Shown piece by piece: positions 33,106-40,948 of a stretch of 64,000 nucleotides of DNA (position 1 is the first letter of the stretch; each line of letters starts with the position of its first letter). The position numbers and the translations under genes are program-made. This stretch comes from Planctomycetota bacterium (GTDB lineage: Bacteria; Planctomycetota; UBA1135; UBA2386). Where the stretch lies: the NCBI GenBank assembly GCA_020638655.1, contig JACKIC010000009.1, positions 62,001 through 126,000 of the forward strand. Direction: 5' to 3'. The notes beneath the pieces are model-generated. The model was not told where the DNA came from. It made no database searches and was given only the letters and a program-made list of their open reading frames with translations.

Positions 33106-33993
33106 ATGCATCTCTCGACCCACAATTGGATGCGCGCCGAACCTCTCGAGGTCACGCTGCAACGCATCAAGCGCCTCGGCTTCGAAAGCATCGAGATCAG
33201 CGGCGAACCGCGCCAGTACGAGACCAAGGCCAGCCGCCCGCTGCTCAAGCAGTTCGGCATCCGCTGCTGGGGCGCGGTGACGCTGACGCTCGGCGAACGC
33301 AACCTCGCCGCGGCCGACGAAGCCCAGCGCGCCAAGTCCGTCGACTACGTCAAGTCGGTGATCACGATGGTCCAGGAGCTCGACGGCCACGAGTGCACGA
33401 TCGTGCCCGCGACGGTCGGCAAGGTCGTGCCCGACAGCACGCCCGAGAACGAGTGGAAGTGGGTCGTCGAGGGCCTCAAGGAGGTCTACGCACACGCACA
33501 GAAGGCCGGCGTGCGCATGGCGCTCGAACCGCTCAACCGCTTCGAGACCTACTTCCTCAACCGCGCCGACCAGGCGCTGCGCCTCGCCGAGGAGGTCGGT
33601 CCCGACTGCGGCGTCTGCCTCGACGTGTTCCACATGAACATCGAGGAGGTCAACATGCACGACGCGATCAAGAAGGTCGGCAAGCGCCTCGTCGACGTGC
33701 ACGTCGCCGAGAACAATCGGCTCGCGCCCGGCATGGGCAAGGTCGACTGGAGCAAGCTGGTCGCGACGCTTCGTGAGGTCGGCTACGACGGCGCGCTGAC
33801 CATGGAGGCCGTGGCGCCGATCGACCGCACGCCCGTGTGCCCGTGGCCCAACCAGGTCGAGAAGAACCCCGTCGACATCTCGCCCGAGCAGCTCAAGTTC
33901 ATCCAGGACCACGGCAGCAGCCTGCTCAGCGAGGAGTACTACACGATGCTCTACGAGACGGCGTCGAAGACCCTGCTGCCGCTGATCCGCTGA
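33106..33993 (+). CDS. sugar phosphate isomerase/epimerase (xylose isomerase-like TIM barrel)
   Basis: The 295-residue barrel keeps the metal-binding set: Glu in MALEPLNRFETYF, Asp in VCLDVFHMNIEE, His in DVHVAENNR and a late Glu in LTMEAV. This pattern is close to ketose 3-epimerases such as tagatose/psicose epimerase. There is no signal peptide, so it is cytoplasmic. AGGA stands 6 nt before the ATG. It leads a run of four + strand genes that look like a sugar or sugar-acid catabolic operon; the substrate is not readable from sequence. Confidence 0.88.
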   Translation: MHLSTHNWMRAEPLEVTLQRIKRLGFESIEISGEPRQYETKASRPLLKQFGIRCWGAVTLTLGERNLAAADEAQRAKSVDYVKSVITMVQELDGHECTIVPATVGKVVPDSTPENEWKWVVEGLKEVYAHAQKAGVRMALEPLNRFETYFLNRADQALRLAEEVGPDCGVCLDVFHMNIEEVNMHDAIKKVGKRLVDVHVAENNRLAPGMGKVDWSKLVATLREVGYDGALTMEAVAPIDRTPVCPWPNQVEKNPVDISPEQLKFIQDHGSSLLSEEYYTMLYETASKTLLPLIR

Positions 33994-34024
33994 CCGCGCT
34001 GATGCGGCGCCAACAGGAACCCGC

Positions 34025-35191
34025 GTGAAGATCCGCTCCGTCGACGCCGTCTGGCTGCACGTCCCGCTCGACGCGGCGCGGCAGCACGTCTCCGACTTCG
34101 GCCGCATCGCCGCGTTCGACGCGGTGCTGGTGACGATCACCACCGAGGACGGCCTCGTCGGCTACGGCGAGGCCAAACCCGCGGTCGGCAGCGCCGGCGA
34201 CGGCGCGGCACTGGTCGCGATCGTGAAGCACGAGCTCGCGCCGCTGCTGCTCGGCGCGGATCCGCGCGACGTCGGCCGTCTGTGGGGCCGCATGTACAAC
34301 GGCAGCCGCGCCGGCCACGCCGAACGTTCGGGCCGCGCGATGCCTGTGCTCGGCCGCCGCGGCATCCACGTCGCCGCGATGAGCGGCGTCGACCTCGCGC
34401 TGTGGGACCTCGCCGCCAAGGCGAAGAACTGCTCGGTGCTCGAGCTGCTCGGCGGTCCGTGCCGCGATCGCGTCAAGGCCTACGCGAGCGGCGGCTGGGC
34501 CCCCGCCGACAAGCTGGCCGAGGAGCTGGGGCGCTACACCGAGCAAGGCTTCGCCGCCGTCAAGATGCGCATCGGCGCGATGGATGGCAGCGTCGCCGCG
34601 AGCCTCGATCGCGTGCGTGCCGCGCGCGCCGCGCTGGGCCCGACCGTCGACCTGATGTGCGACGCGCACGGCACGCTGAACGTCGCCGAGGGCAAACGCT
34701 TCTGCACGGGCGCTGCCGAACTGGCGCTGCGCTTCGTCGAAGAACCGGTCGCGAGCGACGACCGCGCCGGCCTCGCCGAGGTGCGCGCCGCGAGCCCGCT
34801 GCCGATCGCCGCGGGCGAGAGCGAGTTCACCGCGTTCGACTTCGCCGAGCTGCTCGACCGCCGCGCGCTCGACGTGCTGCAGCCCGACCTCGCGATCGCC
34901 GGCGGCCTCAGCGAGGGCCTGCGCATCGCCGCGCTCGCCTACAGCCACCGCCTCGAGCTGGCGCCGCACTGCTGGGGTTCGGCGATCACGTTCCAGGCCG
35001 GGCGCACGCTCGCGTTCGCGAGCCCGGCGGGCACGTTCGTCGAAGTGCCGATGGGCGGCGCGCCGCTGCTGCGCGAGATGGCGCCGATCGACATGACGCT
35101 GCACGACGGCCACCTGCTGCCGCCGCAGGGGCCGGGGTTCGGCGTCGCGCCCGACCCCGACTTCGTTCGCCGCCACACCAAATCCTGCTGA
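34025..35191 (+). CDS. mandelate racemase / muconate lactonizing enzyme family protein
   Basis: The 388 residues have the enolase-superfamily layout. The N-terminal capping domain is followed by a barrel with VKMRIG (Lys), MCDAHG (Asp), RFVEEPV (Glu), AAGESE (Glu) and APHCWG (His). These bind Mg and abstract a proton next to a carboxylate, as in sugar-acid dehydratases. It begins with GTG after CAGGAACCCGC, 31 bp after the isomerase gene. A dehydratase for an aldonic acid is the likely role given its neighbours; the exact substrate is open. Confidence 0.9.
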   Translation: MKIRSVDAVWLHVPLDAARQHVSDFGRIAAFDAVLVTITTEDGLVGYGEAKPAVGSAGDGAALVAIVKHELAPLLLGADPRDVGRLWGRMYNGSRAGHAERSGRAMPVLGRRGIHVAAMSGVDLALWDLAAKAKNCSVLELLGGPCRDRVKAYASGGWAPADKLAEELGRYTEQGFAAVKMRIGAMDGSVAASLDRVRAARAALGPTVDLMCDAHGTLNVAEGKRFCTGAAELALRFVEEPVASDDRAGLAEVRAASPLPIAAGESEFTAFDFAELLDRRALDVLQPDLAIAGGLSEGLRIAALAYSHRLELAPHCWGSAITFQAGRTLAFASPAGTFVEVPMGGAPLLREMAPIDMTLHDGHLLPPQGPGFGVAPDPDFVRRHTKSC

Positions 35192-35198
35192 GACGACC

Positions 35199-35669
35199 GT
35201 GAACGACTTCCTGCTGCACCACGTCAACGTCAACGTCGACGACCTCGACGCCGCCGTCGCCTTCTACCGCGACGTGATCGGGCTGCCGCTCGACCACACG
35301 CCGGACCAGGGCTTCCGCTCGCAGTTCTTCAAGCTCGGGCCGAACGCGCAGATCCACATGAACGAGATCGCGGACGTGCACCAGTTCCGCGGCCACTTCT
35401 GCCTGATCGCGCCCGACTTCCCGGCCGTGTTCGCGCGCGCCAAGGCCGCGAACGCAATCGACCTGCGGCCGTGGGGCCGCGTGCGCCGCCTGCCCAGCGG
35501 CGCGATGCAGATGTTCCTGCGCGACCCCGCCGGCAACCTGGTCGAGATCGGCAGCAACAAGGACGCAGCGATCGACCCCGCGCTGTTCGAGGACGAGCTC
35601 GTCGAGCCCAAGCCGGGCATGTACCGCATGGCGCCGGGCGCCGACGTCGGCGCGCACGAGAGCCCATGA
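35199..35669 (+). CDS. VOC/glyoxalase-superfamily protein
   Basis: The 156 residues are a single VOC domain: HHVNVNVDDLDAAVAFYRDVIGLPL at the start, a central FKLGPNAQIHMNE strand and the closing FLRDPAGNLVEIGSN. His and Glu metal ligands appear at the usual places. VOC proteins are metal-dependent isomerases, lyases or dioxygenases. The start is GTG, 7 bp after the preceding stop, and its own stop overlaps the next ATG (ATGA). Confidence 0.88.
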   Translation: MNDFLLHHVNVNVDDLDAAVAFYRDVIGLPLDHTPDQGFRSQFFKLGPNAQIHMNEIADVHQFRGHFCLIAPDFPAVFARAKAANAIDLRPWGRVRRLPSGAMQMFLRDPAGNLVEIGSNKDAAIDPALFEDELVEPKPGMYRMAPGADVGAHESP

Positions 35670-36601
35670 GCATCCTGCTGCTCGAGTCGCTGCACCCCGA
35701 CGCCGAGGCCCTGCTCGCCGACGTCGACGAGCTGGTGCGCGCCGCCGACCCCAACGCGCCGTCGTGCGACTTCGCCGCCGTGCGCGCGATCCTGACCCGC
35801 GGCCGCGGCCGCATCACCGCCGAACTGCTGCAGCGCTGCCCGAACCTGCAGGTGATCGCGCGCGCCGGCGTCGGCCTCGACAACCTCGACACCGCCGCCG
35901 CCGCGGCGCGCGGCGTGCCGGTCGTGTTCGCGCCCGGCGGCAACACGCTCACCGTCGCCGAACACACGCTGGCGCTGATGCTCGACCTCGTGCGCGGCAT
36001 CACGCCGCAGGCGGTCGCCGTCGCCGAAGGGCGCTGGGAGGACCGCGGCCGCTACCAGGGCAACGAGATCCGCGGTCTGTGCCTGGGCATCCTCGGCTTC
36101 GGTAACGTCGGCAAACGCGTCGCGCAGCTCGCCGAGGTGTTCGGTATGAACGTGCTCGTCGCCACCCATGGCGGCCGGACGGTGCCCGCACCCTACCGCG
36201 CCGCGCCGCTCGCCGAGGTCCTGAGCACCGCCGACGTGATCACGCTGCACCTGCCGCTGACGCCCCAGACGAAGAACCTGCTCGGCGCCGAGCAGCTCGC
36301 GTCGATGAAGCCCGGCGCGTTCCTGATCAACACCGCGCGCGGCGCGCTCATCGACGGGCAGGCTTTGCGCGACGCGCTCGCCAGCGGCCACCTCGGCGGG
36401 TTCGCCGCCGACGTGCTCGAGGTCGAGCCACCCGCCGCGGACGACCCGCTGCTGACGTCACCGCGCGCGCTGCTGACGCCGCACACCGCGTCGCTGACCG
36501 CGCTCACCTACCGCGCGATGTGCGTCGACACCGCGACCAACGTGGCCGCGATCCTGCGCGGCGAGGCGCCGGCGCCGCAGAGCCTGTTCCGGGCGCGGTG
36601 A
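35666..36601 (+). CDS. D-isomer-specific 2-hydroxyacid dehydrogenase
   Basis: The 311-residue NAD-dependent enzyme has LGILGFGNVGKRVAQLA as the Rossmann nucleotide loop, VIARAGVGLDNLD in the substrate domain, MKPGAFLINTARGALID with the catalytic Arg, and LLTPHTASLT with the catalytic His. It matches the phosphoglycerate/hydroxypyruvate reductase group but lacks an ACT domain. The ATG is within the preceding stop. In this operon it would reduce or oxidise the 2-hydroxy acid formed by the enolase-family enzyme. Confidence 0.92.
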   Translation: MSILLLESLHPDAEALLADVDELVRAADPNAPSCDFAAVRAILTRGRGRITAELLQRCPNLQVIARAGVGLDNLDTAAAAARGVPVVFAPGGNTLTVAEHTLALMLDLVRGITPQAVAVAEGRWEDRGRYQGNEIRGLCLGILGFGNVGKRVAQLAEVFGMNVLVATHGGRTVPAPYRAAPLAEVLSTADVITLHLPLTPQTKNLLGAEQLASMKPGAFLINTARGALIDGQALRDALASGHLGGFAADVLEVEPPAADDPLLTSPRALLTPHTASLTALTYRAMCVDTATNVAAILRGEAPAPQSLFRAR

Positions 36602-36608
36602 GGTGCGC

Positions 36609-39227
36609 TCACTTCGGCGCCGGGTTGCCTTCGCCGTAGAGACGCAGTTCGTGGATCGACCACCACAGGCCGTCCTTCTTGCCGGTCTGTACAACCTTCA
36701 GGAACCGCGTCGTGGTCGCCGGCACGCGGAGCAGCGGGTCCTTCTTCTTGCCCTCGCCGGTCGCGATCGGGGCGCCCCACGCGACACCGTCCGCTGACGC
36801 ATAGACCTCGTAGTGCTCGGGGAAGTCACCGCCCGACTGCTCGGTGTCGAGTTCGATCGCCGTGACCTCGGCGGCCTCGGGCAGCTCGAGGCAGAGCCAC
36901 ATGCCGGGCTGCTGCGGGGTGCCCGTCGTCCAGCGCGTGCCCGCGTCGCCGTCCACCGCGTGGTGCAGGTCGCCGGCGCCGTGGCTCGCCGTGAGCTTCC
37001 ATTCGCGGCGCGCGAGCAGCGGCGGGTCGAACGCGCGCAGTTCCTCGAGGGTCCACGGCCCGGAGCGGCCGGAGGCCTCGGCGCGCACGGCAGCGATCTG
37101 CGCGGCGGTCACGAGCGGCGCGGTATTGCCCCAGCTGTTGCGAACGAACGTGAGCACGTCGGCGATCCAGGCGTCGTCGTTGGCCGCCATCGGCGCCATC
37201 ACGCCGGGGTAGGTCTTGCCGTCGACGGAGCCCATCAGGCCCTGCAGCACGATGCGGCCGACACGCGCCGGCGCCCCCAGCACGCGCGGCGAACCCACCA
37301 GCGTCGGCGCCAGCCGCATGCTCTCCACTCCGGGCACGGGCATGCCTTCACCCTTGGTGCCGTGGCACGAGAAGCACAGCGACTGGTAGATGCGCGCGCC
37401 GCGCTCGACGGCGGCGGCCAGTTCGGCGTTGGCCTTGGCGATCGCGGCGCGGCGCTCGGCTTCGGCGCGCTCGGCCTCGAGGCGGTCGAAGTAGGTCTTG
37501 GCCGTGAGCGCGACCGCATCGTTGCCCGGGTGCGCGGCGACGATCGCTTCGACCACGGCTTCGTGGCCCGCGACCTTGGTGTAGAGCGCCGTGCGCAGCA
37601 CCTGCAGGACCACGCCCACGTCGTCGTCGCTCGCGCGCGCGAACACCGCCGCGACCACGTCGCCGCGCACCGGCTCGGCGAGGAACTGCTCGCCGGCGCG
37701 GATCGCGGCGGCCCGCATGCGCGGGTCCTCGTCGGCGAGCCTCGCGATCACGTCGTCCCCGGTCAGCAACTCGAGGCCGTGCAGCGTCCACATCGCGTGC
37801 AGTCGCGCGAACGGCCGCGCATCCGCGTTCATCATCGACCGCAGGGCAGGCACGACGCTGCGGTCGCCGCGCAGCACGATCAGCTTCTGCGCGGTGTCGC
37901 GCCACCAGCCGTTCGGGTGGCCGAGGTGCGCGACCAGCTCGGCCGCGCTCTCGTCGAGCATGCGCGGCCGCGGCCCGCGCGTGTAGCCGTCGTGCACGAG
38001 GCGATAGATGCGGCCGCGGCCGATGTTGCGGTCGAGTCCGTACTGCTGCACGACGCCGCGCAGGTAGCTGCCCTTCTGCACCCAGTTGCCCTCCTGGATG
38101 ATGCCGCGGTACATGTCGACGATGTAGAGCGTGCCGTCGGGCGCCGTGTACATGTTCACGGGCCGGAAGTTCGCGTCCTTGGTGCGCAAGAACTCGGCGC
38201 CCGGGTGCGCGTTGGTGAGCACGCGCTTGCCGCGGTCGTCGCCGACGGTCGCGCGGCGCACGAGGCGACCGACGGGCTCGGGTACGAACAGGTTGCCGTA
38301 CAGTTCGGGGGGCAGCCGGTCGCCGCGATAGACCACCTGACCACAGCAGCCCGTGAAGTGGTTGAGCGTGTTGTCGGCGCGAATGCGCGCCGGCCCACCC
38401 TGCACGTCCGGGATCGCGTCGATCGGCCAGCACTCGTCGAAGCCCGCAGCCAGCTGCCCCGGCAGGTCGAGCCTGCCGTACTGCATGTTCTGCTGGAAGT
38501 TCGCCGCGACCACCTCGCCGCCGGCGCGCGAGTAGAAACACTGTCCCCAGTCGTCGTGGGTCATGCCCCACTGGCCGTCACCCGCGGGCAACGGCAACGC
38601 GCTGATCTTGCCGTCGCGGTAGCGATAGCGCCGGTCCGTGTAGGTCACGTAGAGCAGGTTGTCGACGTTCCAGTCCAGCCCGCTCGGCTGGTGCTCGAGG
38701 TTGCCGCCGCGCGGGCCGCCGGCGAACACGAGCTTCTTCTCGTCGGCGACGCCGTCGCCGTCGGTGTCGCGGTACTCGAACAGGTCGAGCGTGCCGGTCT
38801 CGCGCACCACGATGCTGTCCTGTAGCGTCAGGATCATGCGCGGCAGCACCAGCCCGTCGACGAACACCGTGTGCCTGTCCATGCGCCCGTCGCCGTCGGT
38901 GTCGTCGAGCAGGCTGACGCGGCTGGTCGGCTCGAGCTCGCCGGTGCCGTCGATGTCCTGCATGTAGGTGCGCAGCTCGGCGACGTACATGCGGCCGTTG
39001 CCGTCCCACGCCAGCGCCGCGGGCTCGCGGATCATCGGCTCGCACGCGACCAGTTCGAGGTGATACCCCGGCGGCAGCTCGATCGCGGCCATCGCGTCCT
39101 CGGGCGCGAGCGGCGCGACGCTCGCCAGCTTGTCGGGGTCGGGCGCGACCGACCCGGAAGCCTGCTCCTGCGCGTTGGCTGCAGCGGCGAGCAGGGTGAA
39201 CGTCGCTGCAGGGAGGGCGTGGCGCAT
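36609..39227 (-). CDS. PVC-type dehydrogenase with cytochrome c domain and C-terminal F5/8-like domain
   Basis: The 872 residues have a signal peptide (MRHALPAATFTLLAAAANAQ). A membrane-bound dehydrogenase-like beta-propeller follows (about 50-430: LPPGYHLELVACEP, DGNGRMYVAELRTYMQDIDG, NTLNHFTGCCGQVVYRG). Next comes a HEAT-like helical region (about 450-600). A cytochrome c domain has CFSCH as its haem site near 655. A last beta domain resembles a discoidin/F5-8 type binding module. This order is typical of Planctomycetes and Verrucomicrobia and is thought to serve periplasmic sugar oxidation. It starts 5 bp after the ATP-grasp gene stop. Confidence 0.88.
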   Translation of the reverse strand: MRHALPAATFTLLAAAANAQEQASGSVAPDPDKLASVAPLAPEDAMAAIELPPGYHLELVACEPMIREPAALAWDGNGRMYVAELRTYMQDIDGTGELEPTSRVSLLDDTDGDGRMDRHTVFVDGLVLPRMILTLQDSIVVRETGTLDLFEYRDTDGDGVADEKKLVFAGGPRGGNLEHQPSGLDWNVDNLLYVTYTDRRYRYRDGKISALPLPAGDGQWGMTHDDWGQCFYSRAGGEVVAANFQQNMQYGRLDLPGQLAAGFDECWPIDAIPDVQGGPARIRADNTLNHFTGCCGQVVYRGDRLPPELYGNLFVPEPVGRLVRRATVGDDRGKRVLTNAHPGAEFLRTKDANFRPVNMYTAPDGTLYIVDMYRGIIQEGNWVQKGSYLRGVVQQYGLDRNIGRGRIYRLVHDGYTRGPRPRMLDESAAELVAHLGHPNGWWRDTAQKLIVLRGDRSVVPALRSMMNADARPFARLHAMWTLHGLELLTGDDVIARLADEDPRMRAAAIRAGEQFLAEPVRGDVVAAVFARASDDDVGVVLQVLRTALYTKVAGHEAVVEAIVAAHPGNDAVALTAKTYFDRLEAERAEAERRAAIAKANAELAAAVERGARIYQSLCFSCHGTKGEGMPVPGVESMRLAPTLVGSPRVLGAPARVGRIVLQGLMGSVDGKTYPGVMAPMAANDDAWIADVLTFVRNSWGNTAPLVTAAQIAAVRAEASGRSGPWTLEELRAFDPPLLARREWKLTASHGAGDLHHAVDGDAGTRWTTGTPQQPGMWLCLELPEAAEVTAIELDTEQSGGDFPEHYEVYASADGVAWGAPIATGEGKKKDPLLRVPATTTRFLKVVQTGKKDGLWWSIHELRLYGEGNPAPK

Positions 39228-39232
39228 GTCGC

Positions 39233-40801
39233 TCAGTCCATCAGGTGCGGGAAGTCGTCGAACATCGACAGCAGCTGGCCGCGGTCGGTGCGCGCCGCGT
39301 CGGTCTCCATGTCGAGCACGTCGCGCGTCTGCTGGTAGAGCGCGTCGGCCTCGGCGGCGGTGTTGCCGATGCAGATCACGCCGAGCTTCCCGTACTGCGA
39401 CAGCGCGCCGATCATGTGGAACAGCACGCCGGTCTCGGTCAGCGGACTCCAGTGCAGCCCGTGGTGGATCACGATCTCGAGGAAGTCCTGCGGCAGCAGC
39501 CCGCGATAGGCCGGCGACACCAGCGCGTCGGTCGCGAAGTAGTACTTCACGATGCCGCTGCGCGAACGGTAGTCGCCGACGCCGTTGATCGAGCCCCCCG
39601 TGAGGAAGTCGAGCGCCATGTACGGGAACGTGGTGCCGCCCATACGCAGGTTGATCTCGATGGCCGCGCAGTGCCATTCGCTGCCGCGGTCGCGATAGAC
39701 GAGGAAGTCGATCGCGAACCGCCCGGTGACGCCGCGCTCGCGCAGCACCTCGCCGACGAAGTGCGCGCGCTCGGTGATCATCGCGCGGTATTCGAGGCGG
39801 GCCGGGAACCGGCAGCCCAGGTAGGCCTGCCCCGAGTCACCGCCCAGCACCTGGTCGTGCGTCGAAATGATGCGCAGCTCGCCAGCCGGCGTGATGCGCA
39901 GCTGCACGCTCGGCGAGTGCACCTCGTCGGCCTCGAGGAACTCCTCGACGACCCCGCCCATCTCCTCGAACTTCTCGAAGAAGCCCTCCTTGCTGTGGTC
40001 GGGCGCGGTGAACTTCAGCGTGTCGAACGCGCCGCGGATCGCGGCGTGGCGCAACTCGCGTCCCTGCGGCATCGGGTCGGGGTAGCGGAACAGGGCGTTG
40101 CCCTCGCCCGAGAAGCCCGCGTTGAGCTTGACCACCGCGCGCCGCAGCGCGGGCTTCTCGGTCTTGAGCGCGTCGAGCGCGCCGACCGCCTCGGCGACGG
40201 TCTGCAGGTTCTCGGTGCCGGCCGGCAACTCGATGCCGGCCTTGCGGAACGCCTCGCGCGAACCGGACTTGCTACCCAGGTCGAGCAGGTCGGGGTCGGC
40301 GCCGTTGAGCGGGATGCCGAACTGTACCGCGAGCGATCGTTCGAGCGGCGACGTCGTGAAGCACGTCATGTAGGCCCGGTTGGGATCGCCGATCCAGTGC
40401 CGGATCCGATCGATGACACGCGGTCGCTCGAGGATCTTCTCGCTGAGCGCGCGCGGGCTCGCGTCCTGCACGCACAGCATCGTCAGGCGGCGCTTCGCGT
40501 GCATCGGCGGCACGCCGACGAGCATCTGCAGGTAGTAGTCGACGACGTCTTCTTCGACGGGTTGGCTGGTGACGTACATCACGCGCGCGCCCGGCCGCCG
40601 CAGCCGCATCAGCATGAACATCAGCCGCTCCTCGTAGAACGGCACGCCGGCGACCTTGGACAGTTCCTCCTGGTCGAAGCTCAGTGACGGGATGATCAGG
40701 CACGAGTGCGGCTCCCGCGGCTGCTCGTGCACTTCGGCCCAGATGGGCAGGAGCCGCGCCTGCAGCGCCTTGAAGGCAGCGATCTCTTCGGCTGGTTTCA
40801 T
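39233..40801 (-). CDS. ATP-grasp ligase, PGM1/pheganomycin-ligase-like
   Basis: The 522 residues have an N-terminal pre-ATP-grasp region (LIIPSLSFDQEELSKVAG, VMYVTSQPVEEDVVDYYL) and a central ATP-grasp fold: VVKLNAGFSGEGNALF, VVEEFLEADEVHSPSVQL, and the metal-binding IEINLRMGGTTFPY. A C-terminal segment follows. This arrangement recalls the peptide ligase PGM1, which joins a peptide nucleophile to a carboxylate. The product is not predictable. I start at the ATG of MKPAEEIAAFK; GGTGAGG stands directly before it. It may be cotranscribed with the PVC cytochrome gene and is divergent from the sigma-factor fusion. Confidence 0.75.
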   Translation of the reverse strand: MKPAEEIAAFKALQARLLPIWAEVHEQPREPHSCLIIPSLSFDQEELSKVAGVPFYEERLMFMLMRLRRPGARVMYVTSQPVEEDVVDYYLQMLVGVPPMHAKRRLTMLCVQDASPRALSEKILERPRVIDRIRHWIGDPNRAYMTCFTTSPLERSLAVQFGIPLNGADPDLLDLGSKSGSREAFRKAGIELPAGTENLQTVAEAVGALDALKTEKPALRRAVVKLNAGFSGEGNALFRYPDPMPQGRELRHAAIRGAFDTLKFTAPDHSKEGFFEKFEEMGGVVEEFLEADEVHSPSVQLRITPAGELRIISTHDQVLGGDSGQAYLGCRFPARLEYRAMITERAHFVGEVLRERGVTGRFAIDFLVYRDRGSEWHCAAIEINLRMGGTTFPYMALDFLTGGSINGVGDYRSRSGIVKYYFATDALVSPAYRGLLPQDFLEIVIHHGLHWSPLTETGVLFHMIGALSQYGKLGVICIGNTAAEADALYQQTRDVLDMETDAARTDRGQLLSMFDDFPHLMD

Positions 40802-40948
40802 CCTCACCGCCGTAGCGTCGCCGGCAGCCGCCCCAAGGCAAGAGGCGACCGGACGGAGTGGGCTCGGCGGCGGGGAATCGCAGCGGACGCGTCGTGCCGC
40901 CACAATCCTGAACCCGCATCGCCCGCTGCGGCGACTCACCCCACGCCC

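Noticed and set aside
29578..36601. A complete polysaccharide utilisation locus
   Set aside because: A sulfatase and sugar-type enzymes are present, but there are no glycoside hydrolases, no SusC/D-like pair and no sugar transporter.
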